Shown here: piece after piece, positions 24,616 to 33,455 of the stretch
Position numbering within the stretch: position 1 is the first letter of the stretch
Layout of the letters: each line of letters begins with the position of its first letter
NCBI GenBank assembly: GCA_052400625.1
Contig: JBQTGH010000009.1
DNA length: 64,000 nt
Direction: 5' to 3' (one strand)
From: Thermophagus sp052400625
GTDB taxonomy: Bacteria; Bacteroidota; Bacteroidia; Bacteroidales; Marinilabiliaceae
Program-made: the position numbers and the translations under genes
Notes under the pieces: generated by a model
What the model was told of the DNA's origin: nothing
The model's input: only the letters and a program-made list of their open reading frames with translations
Database searches by the model: none

Positions 24616-25815
24616 GATCACTCCCGATCCGGTTAATTCATCATCCTGATACCAAGCCGCAAATTGCCCCGAAGTAATTCCTCTCTGGAACTCATCAAAA
24701 ACAATAAAAAGACCGTTTTCTCGCTGATACAGTACGCCATCCTGCAGTGGTTGACGATAGCGTATGCGTATTTTCAATCTCCGGGACTCCCCGACCTTCA
24801 TGGCCAAATCGGGACGGATCCAATGAATTTCCCGGTTATTCACTTTCAACACTTTCCGGAACAATCCGGGGTGCTTCTTCCCCATTCCCACAAAAACCTG
24901 ATTATACTGCACATCAATCCCCAACACAAACAAAGGCTCGGGAAATCCTCCGATATTAAGCCCTTTGCGTTGCCCAATGGTGTAAAAATGAGCGCCGTTA
25001 TGTTCGCCTATTTTAGAGCCGTATTTAGGATGGAAAGCATAGGGTAAAGCCAACGCTTCAAGAACTTCGTTGGAAGGGTCATCCGCCGTGCGATTCCATT
25101 CCCGGTTAAAGAGTTCACAATCTGTGGGCACCAAAAACACTTTCCCTTTTTGAGCTTTAAGTTTTTGCTGCAAAAACACGGGAAGGTCCACTTTCCCAAC
25201 AAAGCAAATACCTTGCGAGTCCTTCTTATGGGCCGTTACCAAATTGAGTTCACCGGCCATTTTCCGCACCTCAGGCTTCACCATATCGCCTATAGGAAAC
25301 AAAGCCTTAGCCAATTGCTCCTGAGATAACTGGCAGAGGAAGTAACTTTGATCTTTGTTGCCGTCAGAGCCTGCCAACAAACGATGCATTACACCGTTTG
25401 GCGTTTCAATCGTTTCTTTGCGGCAATAATGCCCTGTGGCAACAAAATCGGCCCCCAATTCAAAGGCCTTCTCCATAAAAACATCAAACTTAATTTCCCG
25501 ATTACATAGGACATCCGGATTCGGGGTCCGTCCCTTTTCATATTCGGAGAACATATAATCCACCACTCTGGCCCGATATTCCCGGCTCAAATCAATAAAA
25601 TGAAACGGGATACCCAATTTTCTAGCCACTGCTTCGGCATCAAACTTATCATCCAGCCAGGGGCAGTCAGCTTCCAGCACACCGGTTGTATCGTGCCAGT
25701 TTTTCATAAACAGCCCCACCACGTCATAGCCCTGATCCATTAAGACCCGGGCCGCCACACTGGAGTCGACCCCCCCCGACAGACCGACCACTACACGTTT
25801 TCTCTTTGTTGTCAT
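24610..25815 (-). CDS. mnmA: tRNA-specific 2-thiouridylase MnmA
   Basis: 401 aa. PP-loop SGGVDSS (13-19), catalytic NPDVLCN with Asp101 and Cys104, KDQSYFL (154-160) and GICFVG with Cys204. It transfers sulphur to U34 of tRNAs for Lys, Glu and Gln. This is the canonical D-x-x-C/C form, unlike the paralogue at 19425. Its last codons run into dispersed repeat copy A. Gene length is within the family range. Confidence 0.92.
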   Translation of the reverse strand: MTTKRKRVVVGLSGGVDSSVAARVLMDQGYDVVGLFMKNWHDTTGVLEADCPWLDDKFDAEAVARKLGIPFHFIDLSREYRARVVDYMFSEYEKGRTPNPDVLCNREIKFDVFMEKAFELGADFVATGHYCRKETIETPNGVMHRLLAGSDGNKDQSYFLCQLSQEQLAKALFPIGDMVKPEVRKMAGELNLVTAHKKDSQGICFVGKVDLPVFLQQKLKAQKGKVFLVPTDCELFNREWNRTADDPSNEVLEALALPYAFHPKYGSKIGEHNGAHFYTIGQRKGLNIGGFPEPLFVLGIDVQYNQVFVGMGKKHPGLFRKVLKVNNREIHWIRPDLAMKVGESRRLKIRIRYRQPLQDGVLYQRENGLFIVFDEFQRGITSGQFAAWYQDDELTGSGVIA

Positions 25816-25866
25816 CTACATAAAAAATTAAGTGGCAAAGTTAATGGTTTTAAGGAAACAATTGAC

Positions 25867-25902
25867 AAAACAAAAACGGGACCTTTCCAAAGAAAGATCC
25901 CG
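25867..25902 (-). terminator. Terminator of the NifB/NifX-like gene
   Basis: On the minus strand CGGGATCTTTC pairs with GAAAGGTCCCG (25902-25877, one mismatch), followed by TTTTTGTTTTG. Confidence 0.85.
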
Positions 25903-25931
25903 CCAACCATTTGTCAACAAACAAAAATTTA

Positions 25932-26270
25932 TTAATGACTACACTGATTTTCACCGGTGACCAATTGACCGTTGAGGTAATCTTTGATCAGCTCTTCCGG
26001 AGCATTTTTCGGCACTCCAATCACCGGGGTCACACCAAACTGATTGAATAAAGTCACGGCTTTTTGTCCAATGCCACCCACCAACACCACATTGACACCT
26101 TTTGAGCTGAGCCATTTGGGGATAACTCCGGGTTCATGAGGCGGCGGCACTTCTTCTTTGATCTCCTGTATTTTGCCATCCACAACATCGGCAACGGCAA
26201 AATACTGACAATGGCCAAAATGATCACTCAAAAGACCATTTACCACGGGAATAGCAATTCTCTGTTCCAT
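25932..26270 (-). CDS. NifB/NifX-family iron-molybdenum cofactor-binding-like protein
   Basis: 112 aa, a single dinitrogenase cofactor-binding fold. The SDHFGHCQYFAVADV stretch (15-29) holds the conserved metal-ligand His and Cys, and NVVLVGGIGQKAV the glycine-rich loop. In non-diazotrophs these small proteins are thought to handle Fe-S or Mo clusters and often sit with DUF5320 and DUF134 genes, as here. No nitrogenase genes are in the window. The product ends with a Cys-Ser-His tail. Confidence 0.85.
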   Translation of the reverse strand: MEQRIAIPVVNGLLSDHFGHCQYFAVADVVDGKIQEIKEEVPPPHEPGVIPKWLSSKGVNVVLVGGIGQKAVTLFNQFGVTPVIGVPKNAPEELIKDYLNGQLVTGENQCSH

Positions 26271-26400
26271 ATTTTATAAAATAATATTTGAACTTATTTT
26301 CAACATAAACCGGTGGTCTCAACAGGATACATAAAGCAGCATTAAGAACCCACCGGTTGCAATCAATCACAAAGAAAACAAAACACTATCCACTCAAAGC

Positions 26401-26583
26401 TTAACGCCTTCCGAGACCGCGTCCTCTGCCTTTCCCTGCACCTTGGCCTCTTCCTCCCCGTCCTGCCCGACGACGATCCTCATCGTTAGCATAACCGGGT
26501 GTTTGATTTCCACTACAGAAACCTTTTCCTCTTCCGGAGCGAGGACCTTGTCCTGCTGGTCCGGTTTTGTCACCTGCTGGCAT
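26401..26583 (-). CDS. DUF5320-type Gly/Arg-rich small protein
   Basis: 60 aa. It begins MPAGDKTGPAGQGPRSGRGK, with one Cys at about residue 23, and ends in a GRGRGLGRR tail. The conserved N-terminus is typical of DUF5320 proteins, which cluster with NifB/NifX and ATP-binding Mrp-like genes. Function is unknown. It lies 130 nt upstream of the NifB/NifX-like gene on the same strand, probably co-transcribed. Confidence 0.8.
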   Translation of the reverse strand: MPAGDKTGPAGQGPRSGRGKGFCSGNQTPGYANDEDRRRAGRGGRGQGAGKGRGRGLGRR

Positions 26584-26774
26584 AATAATTTATTTTAATG
26601 AATATTGACGATTTCCCTCTGCAAGGGAAAGATGCTATCTGTCACCCATGGTCCATAATAGAACACCAACCACTTTCCACACATCATAAACTTCATACAT
26701 CAGGAAATCAAATTATTTTCAAAATTAAATTCCCACCACAAAGTGAACATTTGTTCATTTAATATCCAAATTTT

Positions 26775-27197
26775 TTAGGACTTTTTTTTGTAGGAACTTG
26801 TTAGATGATGAAAAGATAGTCTGGTAACCTTATCCCGATCGTTCAAAGCAATCATCACAAACAAAGCTTTTGCAGCCAATGCTTTTTCGTCATCATAAAG
26901 CGACTCTGCATACAGCTCCACCTCTACCTCCAGTTTCACCGGTCCGGCATTTTTGACATTGGCAATGATCTCAACGATAGAATTTTCTTTGACGGGTGCC
27001 TTGAATTCTACTTTTTCCACAGATGCAGTAAACATCTTCTGACGAGTGGCACGTGTGGCACAGATAAATGCAGTTTCATCCATCCACTTCATGATCTCTC
27101 CGCCAAATAAAGTTTCATTTGCATTTAAGGTACCGGGAAAAACCATTTTACATTGACGCGTTTCGGCGCCTTTATATAATTCATTGATTTGATGCAT
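26775..27197 (-). CDS. Hotdog-fold acyl-CoA thioesterase (YciA/BFIT type)
   Basis: 140 aa. The NANETLFGGEIMKWMDETA stretch (about 25-43) is the hallmark active-site loop and helix of YciA-like acyl-CoA thioesterases, with the Asn and Asp-Glu catalytic positions present. A central FKAPVKENSIVEI strand completes the hotdog. It hydrolyses acyl-CoA; chain-length preference cannot be read. A TAATTTTG box lies upstream on the minus strand (27227-27220). Confidence 0.88.
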   Translation of the reverse strand: MHQINELYKGAETRQCKMVFPGTLNANETLFGGEIMKWMDETAFICATRATRQKMFTASVEKVEFKAPVKENSIVEIIANVKNAGPVKLEVEVELYAESLYDDEKALAAKALFVMIALNDRDKVTRLSFHHLTSSYKKKS

Positions 27198-27453
27198 CGA
27201 CTTTTTTCTTTAATGGCGGCAAAATTAATTATTTGTTTTTCACCACGGAACAATTCATGGCATAATTTGACCTTTTCATGGTTCATATTAAGTAAAGTCA
27301 AGGGCCATCATTTTCAGGGATCCCGGAAAAATCACTACTGGGGAACCATCCTGCTATAAGCATGGACCACGGACTGACTCCATAATCCGAAGCGATGATC
27401 CATCCACAGGAGGCAATCGAGTCAACGACGGAAAGTCTTATACCTATTTTCCT

Positions 27454-27461
27454 TATCTTTG
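27454..27461 (+). promoter_or_regulatory. -7 box for the DUF134 gene
   Basis: TATCTTTG fits TAnnTTTG and lies 38 bases before the chosen ATG at 27500, while an earlier in-frame ATG at 27395 lies upstream of it. This supports the shorter start. Confidence 0.55.
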
Positions 27462-27499
27462 TATCCTTACAGTCTCAACAATCTTCAAAACAAAATATA

Positions 27500-27904
27500 A
27501 TGCCCAATCAACGCAGACTCAGAAAAATAGATTCTCCACCCAAAATCGAAGGCTTTAAACCCGTTGGCATAAAGATGAGGAATATCGATAAAGTTGTGTT
27601 GCTGTTCGAAGAATATGAATCGATCCGACTCATTGATTATGAAAATATGAATCAGGAAGAGGCCGCTCAGCGCATGGACATTTCCCGCCCAACCTTCACG
27701 AGAGTTTATAAAAAAGCACGAAAAACCATTGCCAAAGCGTTGGTCGAAGGAAAAGCCATTATCATTGAAGGAGGCACCTATATTTCAGAGAATTATTGGG
27801 CCCGCTGCAAGAAATGTGCACAACTCACTACCGCATCGACGCCTTTAACCTCCTGCCCGCATTGTCACTCAACAGATCTGAACAATCTTCACCAACCGAA
27901 ATAA
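27500..27904 (+). CDS. DUF134 helix-turn-helix protein with C-terminal zinc ribbon
   Basis: 134 aa from the ATG at 27500 (MPNQRRLRKI). The upstream ATG at 27395 would add 35 unconserved residues and precede the promoter. DUF134 proteins have a sigma-region-4-like HTH, seen here as LIDYENMNQEEAAQRMDISR. The C-terminus has CKKC and CPHC pairs, a zinc ribbon. Family members neighbour NifB/NifX and DUF5320 genes and probably regulate them; here those genes are divergent and about 0.9-1.2 kb away. Confidence 0.85.
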   Translation: MPNQRRLRKIDSPPKIEGFKPVGIKMRNIDKVVLLFEEYESIRLIDYENMNQEEAAQRMDISRPTFTRVYKKARKTIAKALVEGKAIIIEGGTYISENYWARCKKCAQLTTASTPLTSCPHCHSTDLNNLHQPK

Positions 27905-27938
27905 AAAAACCGGCAACGCAATCATTGCCGGCCTTTTC
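27903..27938. terminator. Bidirectional terminator between DUF134 and xylE
   Basis: CCGGCAA (27910-27916) pairs with TTGCCGG (27925-27931). CCTTTTCC follows on the plus strand and a run of seven Ts follows on the minus strand, serving both convergent genes. Confidence 0.85.
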
Positions 27939-27966
27939 CTATTGTAATGATCACCCGTATAGCCGA

Positions 27967-29355
27967 TTAGTTTTTCTTTTCCCAAAGGGCTTCCATATCC
28001 TCCAAAGTGCGTCCTTTCGTTTCCGGAACAAATCTCCAAACAAACAAAAGAGACAAGACACTCATGATTCCGTAAATGCTATAGGTCATAGCACTACTGA
28101 ACTCCATCATGGCAGGATAGGTCGATGAAACAAGATAATTGGCAGTCCATTGCGCAGCAACAGCAATGGCAACAGCCTTTCCCCGAATCTTGTTGGGAAA
28201 GATTTCAGAGATCAACACCCAGGTAATGGGTCCCCATGACATCATGAACGACGCCGTGTAAACAATCATAAAGACCAAGGTACTGATGCCAATAATGTCA
28301 TAGAATGCCAATCCGGCAATGGCAAACATACCAATGGCCATACCTGCCGAACCAACAATTAACAAGGGTTTTCTACCCCAATTGTCCACCGTAAAGATCG
28401 CCACCACGGTAAACACCACATTCACCAACCCCATGATAACGGTTTGCAACATGGAAGCATCCTTAGCAGCGCCCATACTTTCAAAAATCCGGGGCGCATA
28501 ATACAAGGCAACATTAATCCCTACAAATTGCTGAAAAACGGATAGTAAAATCCCAATAACAATGACTGCCTTCCCAAATGAAAATAAATTTTCTGAAGTA
28601 TGTTGCTTTAAGCTCTCCTTTATTTCGCCCATCACCGACTGAGCAACCTCTTTCCCATTAATTTTTGTAAGAATTTGAAATGCTTTCTCTTCATTGTTTT
28701 TCAGAGCAAGATAACGTGGCGTTTCAGGAACGAGGAAAAGAAGAATTCCGAAAAGCCCTGCCGGGACCACCTCTGATAAAAACATTCTCCGCCATCCAAT
28801 TTCATTAATCCATTCAATGGTTTGCCCGTGAGCAATCCCCCAATTGACAAAGTAAACCACCAGCATACCAAAGATAATGGCAAACTGGTTCAGTGAGACT
28901 AACCGACCACGAATACTGGCCGGTGCCACTTCACCGATATACATGGGACTGAGTGCCGAGGCCAAGCCGACACCGATACCGCCGATAACCCGATAAAAAT
29001 TAAACATTAACAACAAACCGATGGTAGGTTCTCCCCGCTCAAAAAACAAAAACTCTGGATAGCCGGATCCAAGAGCAGAAAGGAAAAATAGAATCGCTGC
29101 AAACTGAAGAGACTTTTTACGGCCAAACCCGGTAGCTAATAATCCCGAAATCAGACCACCAATAATACACCCAATAAGTGCACTCGAAGTAGTAATACCA
29201 TGAATAATAGAGCTTAGCCCCTGACTCTCGATCAGGTAGGCCTGAACAGACTTCTCTGCACCGGAAATAACAGCGGTATCATAACCAAAGAGAAGACCAC
29301 CTAACGTTGCAATCAACGTTATGGCAACCACATAATACTTACTTTTTCCATCCAT
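27967..29355 (-). CDS. xylE: MFS sugar porter, probable D-xylose/H+ symporter
   Basis: 462 aa from ATG 29355 (MDGKSKYYVVAITLIATLGG); a 20-residue upstream extension is unconserved. Twelve hydrophobic segments and sugar-porter signatures are present: GFGRKK after segment 2, PETPRYL mid-protein, DNWGRKPLL after segment 8 and PETKGRTLEDME at the end. It sits in a gntR-xylB-xylA-xylE order, so xylose is the likely substrate. It imports sugar across the inner membrane. Confidence 0.9.
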   Translation of the reverse strand: MDGKSKYYVVAITLIATLGGLLFGYDTAVISGAEKSVQAYLIESQGLSSIIHGITTSSALIGCIIGGLISGLLATGFGRKKSLQFAAILFFLSALGSGYPEFLFFERGEPTIGLLLMFNFYRVIGGIGVGLASALSPMYIGEVAPASIRGRLVSLNQFAIIFGMLVVYFVNWGIAHGQTIEWINEIGWRRMFLSEVVPAGLFGILLFLVPETPRYLALKNNEEKAFQILTKINGKEVAQSVMGEIKESLKQHTSENLFSFGKAVIVIGILLSVFQQFVGINVALYYAPRIFESMGAAKDASMLQTVIMGLVNVVFTVVAIFTVDNWGRKPLLIVGSAGMAIGMFAIAGLAFYDIIGISTLVFMIVYTASFMMSWGPITWVLISEIFPNKIRGKAVAIAVAAQWTANYLVSSTYPAMMEFSSAMTYSIYGIMSVLSLLFVWRFVPETKGRTLEDMEALWEKKN

Positions 29356-29501
29356 TAAACTATTCTTTAAAGTTTTATTGTTGATTAACGATGAATCACC
29401 AAAACAAAACGACACAAAAAAGAAATAATAAACATCGCTTTAAAAAGGAGCGACAGCATCCTTATTACTGCCGCTCCTCAAGCAATGCAAAAACAGCACT
29501 T

Positions 29502-30827
29502 TTAAATGTATAGGTTAATTAACTGTTCATAAAGCTCCTGCTTACCACTAATCAAGGCAGGCTCACCGGACTCAAGTGCAATTTTTCGCAAGTCTTCAAG
29601 GGTCAGTTTTCCTTGCTCAAACTCGGCACCTTTCCCTGAATCAAAGGATGCATAACGTTGGGCACGCATTTTCTTATAATCAGATTCAGAAAGAATACGA
29701 TCAGCAGCCTTCAACGCTCTGGCGAATACATCCATACCTGAAATGTGAGCAATAAACAAGTCTTCCAGATCTGTAGAATTTCTTCTTACTTTGGCATCAA
29801 AGTTAACCCCACCGGTGGTAAAACCTCCGGCTTCCAAAATAACCAACATGGCCTCAATGGTTTCATAGACATTGATAGGGAACTGATCGGTATCCCAACC
29901 ATTTTGATAGTCACCACGATTGGCATCAATACTTCCGAGCATACCGGCATCTGCAGCCATCTGCAACTCATGTTGGAAGGTATGTTGCGCCAAGGTAGCA
30001 TGATTCACTTCAATATTCAGTTTAAAGTCTTTATCCAAGCCATAATGACGCAGGAAGCCGATAACTGTTTCAGAATCGAAATCATACTGATGCTTGGTGG
30101 GCTCCATTGGTTTGGGTTCAATCAGGAAGGTTCCCTTAAACCCATTCTTACGACCATAATCACGCGCCATAGTTAACATACGAGCCAGATGGTCTTTCTC
30201 ACGTTTGGTCAATGTATTAAGCAAAGACATGTATCCTTCGCGTCCTCCCCAAAAGACATAGTTGGATCCGCCAAGAGCAATAGTTGCATCAATAGCATTT
30301 TTAATCTGAGTTCCTGCGTGTGCTACGGCCGTAAAATCAGGATTGGTAGCAGCACCGTTCATGTAACGAGGATTGCTGAATACATTAGCAGTACCCCACA
30401 GAAGTTTAATTCCCGAAGCACTCTGTTTTTCCTTAGCATACTCAACCATCTTTTGTAGCCGAGTTTCAATCTCTGCAACCGAACCATCGCCAGCAACATC
30501 CACGTCATGAAAACACCAGAAGGGGATCCCCATCTTGGTCATAAATTCAAAGGCAGCATCCATCCGGTTTTGATTTCTCTCCATCACATCGGAGGAGTTG
30601 TCCCAAGGGAAAATTCTAGTTCCGGGACCAAAAGGATCGCCGCCATCCCCTGTCAGTGTGTGCCAATAGGCCATAGCGAACCGAAGATGATCTTTCATCG
30701 TTTTTCCGGCAACCACTTCATCTTCATTATACCACTTATAGGCCAAAGGATTTTTTGAATCTTTACCTTCGAATTTAATTTTTCCAATTCCTGGAAAAAA
30801 TTCTTTTTTTCCGATTAGTACTTCCAT
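29502..30827 (-). CDS. xylA: Xylose isomerase
   Basis: 441 aa, class II length. It has WGGREGYMSLLNT with metal-ligand Glu, KPMEPTKHQYDFD and a MDVFARALK stretch near the C-terminus, all typical of XylA. It interconverts D-xylose and D-xylulose with two divalent metals. It starts 6 nt after xylB. Confidence 0.96.
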   Translation of the reverse strand: MEVLIGKKEFFPGIGKIKFEGKDSKNPLAYKWYNEDEVVAGKTMKDHLRFAMAYWHTLTGDGGDPFGPGTRIFPWDNSSDVMERNQNRMDAAFEFMTKMGIPFWCFHDVDVAGDGSVAEIETRLQKMVEYAKEKQSASGIKLLWGTANVFSNPRYMNGAATNPDFTAVAHAGTQIKNAIDATIALGGSNYVFWGGREGYMSLLNTLTKREKDHLARMLTMARDYGRKNGFKGTFLIEPKPMEPTKHQYDFDSETVIGFLRHYGLDKDFKLNIEVNHATLAQHTFQHELQMAADAGMLGSIDANRGDYQNGWDTDQFPINVYETIEAMLVILEAGGFTTGGVNFDAKVRRNSTDLEDLFIAHISGMDVFARALKAADRILSESDYKKMRAQRYASFDSGKGAEFEQGKLTLEDLRKIALESGEPALISGKQELYEQLINLYI

Positions 30828-30833
30828 TGTTTC

Positions 30834-32318
30834 TTATTTTAAAATGTTATTCAGTTTTTGTTTCCAATCATCATAATGCTTATTAATAACTTCGGCTTCT
30901 TCATTGGGTGTTACCACCTCCAGTTGATTCAGATTTTCAAAAGCTTCTTGCGGGGATTTCCAGATTCCGGCCCCAAGAGCTGCTCCTCTTGCTGCGCCGA
31001 GTGATCCGTCCGTATCGTACAATTCCACGGTAGCTCCGGCGAGATTAGATAATGTTTGACGAAAGAGAGAGCTCAAAAACATGTTGGCCTTGCCGGCACG
31101 AATAACTTTGGTATTAACCCCCATTTTCTGCATAATATCCATTCCGTATCTGAAACTAAAAGCGATGCCCTCCTGTCCGGCCCTTAACAGATGGCTCTGC
31201 CGATGGATATTAAAATTGAGTCCGTTTAAGGTCGCCCCCGGGTTGGCATCTCCAAGGACACGTTCAGCCCCATTGCCGAATGGGAAAAACCGCAATCCAT
31301 CAGCACCTGCAGGAGCCGACAATGCCATCTCATTCATTTGGGCATAATCAAGATCTTTCGCTGTATTATGCCTCAACCATGCATTCAAGATCCCCGTTCC
31401 GTTAATGCACAACAAAATCCCCAGCCGTCTCTGATCTTTACTGTGATTAACATGCGCAAACGTATTCACGCGAGATTGGGCATCCGGCGACAATTGGTCA
31501 CTCACTCCGTAAACCACACCTGAAGTACCGGCAGTTGCGGCCACCTCTCCCGGCTCCAAAACATTTAATGAGAAGGCATTATTAGGCTGATCACCGGCTC
31601 TGTAAGAGACCGGGATACCGGAAGGCAGTCCAAGATCATCTGCCACATCCGATCTTAATGTCCCCTGAGGCGCAAAAACCGGGACTTGCTGCGGAATAAG
31701 GTCTGTCGAAAAACCAAAATATTCCATCAATTCAGAGGACAATTCATTCTTCTGGAAATCAACGAATATGCCTTCGGACAAACCAGATAAAGTAGTATTT
31801 TTTTCACCCGTAAGACGATAGGCAATATAATCACCGGGAAGCATAATCTTATCAATCCGGTCATAGACTTCGGGTTCATTATCTTTAACCCAGGCCAATT
31901 TGGCAGCGGTGAAGTTTCCCGGTGAATTAAGCAAATGATCAAGGGACCAATTTTCTCCCAGCGAATGAAAAGCCTCGCGTCCATAATTGACAGCGCGACT
32001 GTCGCACCATATTATGGAAGGTCGTACCACCTGACCATTTTTATCCAGAGCCACCAATCCGTGCATCTGGTAGGTTATCCCAATTGCTCTGATATCTGAG
32101 GTCTTTACGGATGCCTCGGTAAGCACTTCTCCCAGCGCTTTTTTCAGGTTGTTCCACCAATCTTCCGGGTCCTGTTCTGCCCATTCGGGATGAGGGACAG
32201 AAATGCTCATTTCCTTTTTCGGATAAAAGGCAGAGGCAATGCCTGTTCCTTTCTCGATATCCAGCAAGCTCACCTTAACGGAAGAACTTCCAATGTCAAA
32301 TCCTAGTGTGTAAGCCAT
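30834..32318 (-). CDS. xylB: Xylulokinase
   Basis: 494 aa, FGGY kinase. The N-terminal phosphate loop GFDIGSSSVKVSLLD (4-18), the GITYQMHGLVALD segment and C-terminal RAGKANMFLSSLFRQ fit XylB. It phosphorylates D-xylulose for the pentose phosphate pathway. A TCTGTTCTG motif shared with the regulator's promoter lies 12-21 nt upstream. Confidence 0.94.
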   Translation of the reverse strand: MAYTLGFDIGSSSVKVSLLDIEKGTGIASAFYPKKEMSISVPHPEWAEQDPEDWWNNLKKALGEVLTEASVKTSDIRAIGITYQMHGLVALDKNGQVVRPSIIWCDSRAVNYGREAFHSLGENWSLDHLLNSPGNFTAAKLAWVKDNEPEVYDRIDKIMLPGDYIAYRLTGEKNTTLSGLSEGIFVDFQKNELSSELMEYFGFSTDLIPQQVPVFAPQGTLRSDVADDLGLPSGIPVSYRAGDQPNNAFSLNVLEPGEVAATAGTSGVVYGVSDQLSPDAQSRVNTFAHVNHSKDQRRLGILLCINGTGILNAWLRHNTAKDLDYAQMNEMALSAPAGADGLRFFPFGNGAERVLGDANPGATLNGLNFNIHRQSHLLRAGQEGIAFSFRYGMDIMQKMGVNTKVIRAGKANMFLSSLFRQTLSNLAGATVELYDTDGSLGAARGAALGAGIWKSPQEAFENLNQLEVVTPNEEAEVINKHYDDWKQKLNNILK

Positions 32319-32325
32319 GTGTTAC

Positions 32326-32339
32326 TCTGTTCTGTTCTG
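32326..32339. promoter_or_regulatory. Candidate regulator site upstream of xylB
   Basis: Two overlapping TCTGTTC words sit at 32326-32332 and 32331-32337, and the same nonamer TCTGTTCTG occurs at 33401-33409 before the regulator gene. A shared operator for the GntR regulator is inference. Confidence 0.4.
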
Positions 32340-32386
32340 ATTTGTATAAATAAAAAACTATTTTTCGCACCCATAACTATTTCTCA

Positions 32387-33400
32387 TTAAAGAGACTCTC
32401 GAACATGAATGGTGGTCGGCACGCATATCCGCATAGGGGAATCATTCGCCACAAATTCAGCAGCCCTCATGCCCAACATTCGAAAATCGGTCGAAATAAC
32501 TGTAATCCCTTTATAAATAAATTTCTTCATAGGCGTTTCATTATAGGACAAAAAGCCCACATCTTCTCCGGGTTCCAGTTGTTTTTCACGAGATTGTTCC
32601 AAAAAGCGTCCTAGTATACGATCACTAACACTCATGTATGCAACCCCTTTTTCAATGTTAAACTGATTACTGTCTTGCAATACTTCATGTTTAACCTTAT
32701 GTTTTCGGCAAAACTTTTTAAAATACTCAACAGAATCATAGGGATGGTTCGTGTATTCGGGATATACAAAAACAAATTTTTTATACTTCCGAACCATATG
32801 AAGAATTTTTTCCAACTCATCCAAAACCGGTTGGCCAAAATCCTGATACAAAACATTATTGGTTTCAGAAGCATAAATATTCCAATCTATTAACAACAGT
32901 TTATCTTCAGGTAACATCCCCAAAGTATCAGGTACGGAAGGATGATCAAAAGGCATGATTACATATTTGGCATATTTTCCAATGCTCTCTTCAATTTGCT
33001 TTCGGAATACCTCCGGTTTGTAGTGATGAAAATGGACATCTGCAATCACATTCTTAGGAAGATTCTTAAAAAACGAATCATAAAGGACCTCTTTATACGC
33101 CTTAAAAGTATCCAAAAACAAAAATACCCTTCTAATTTCCTTGGCAATAAAGTAGCCTTTATTGGGAACCGACAGAATGACTCCTTGGTCTTTTAAAAGG
33201 GAATAGGCCTTAAACACAGTATCCCGAGAAAGTTTATACTCTTTGCAAACCTGATTTACCGATGGTAAATGATCTCCAACACTCAAACGATCTTCCGAAA
33301 TAGCATTATTGACCGAGTCAACCAATTGTCTGAATTTCGGGACGTCTGAAGAACTGCTAACAGCAAACTTAAATTCCTTATTCTTATCTCCTTTAATCAT
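32387..33400 (-). CDS. GntR-family regulator with LacI-type sensor domain (XylR-like)
   Basis: 337 aa. An N-terminal GntR winged helix (about 24-90) has LPSVNQVCKEYKLSRDTVFKAYSLLKDQGV, followed by a periplasmic-binding-protein-like domain. This GntR/LacI hybrid is the usual xylose regulator in Bacteroidota. It is the first gene of the xyl locus, 68 nt upstream of xylB. Inverted TCTGTTC/GAACAGA words flank its -7 box, which suggests autoregulation. Confidence 0.88.
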   Translation of the reverse strand: MIKGDKNKEFKFAVSSSSDVPKFRQLVDSVNNAISEDRLSVGDHLPSVNQVCKEYKLSRDTVFKAYSLLKDQGVILSVPNKGYFIAKEIRRVFLFLDTFKAYKEVLYDSFFKNLPKNVIADVHFHHYKPEVFRKQIEESIGKYAKYVIMPFDHPSVPDTLGMLPEDKLLLIDWNIYASETNNVLYQDFGQPVLDELEKILHMVRKYKKFVFVYPEYTNHPYDSVEYFKKFCRKHKVKHEVLQDSNQFNIEKGVAYMSVSDRILGRFLEQSREKQLEPGEDVGFLSYNETPMKKFIYKGITVISTDFRMLGMRAAEFVANDSPMRICVPTTIHVRESL

Positions 33401-33455
33401 TCTGTTCTGGTATGTCTGAAATGCAAAGATAAATTTTTTCCATAATTCGAACAGA
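33401..33455 (-). promoter_or_regulatory. Promoter of the xyl locus with flanking inverted operator half-sites
   Basis: On the minus strand TATCTTTG (33431-33424) is the -7 box. TCTGTTC at 33401-33407 and GAACAGA at 33449-33455 (both plus-strand reading) are inverted relative to each other and sit on either side of it. The shorter word recurs before xylB. Confidence 0.5.

Noticed and set aside
27395..27499. 35-residue extension of the DUF134 protein
   Set aside because: The -7 box at 27454 lies downstream of the earlier ATG, and DUF134 proteins begin at MPNQRRL-like sequence.
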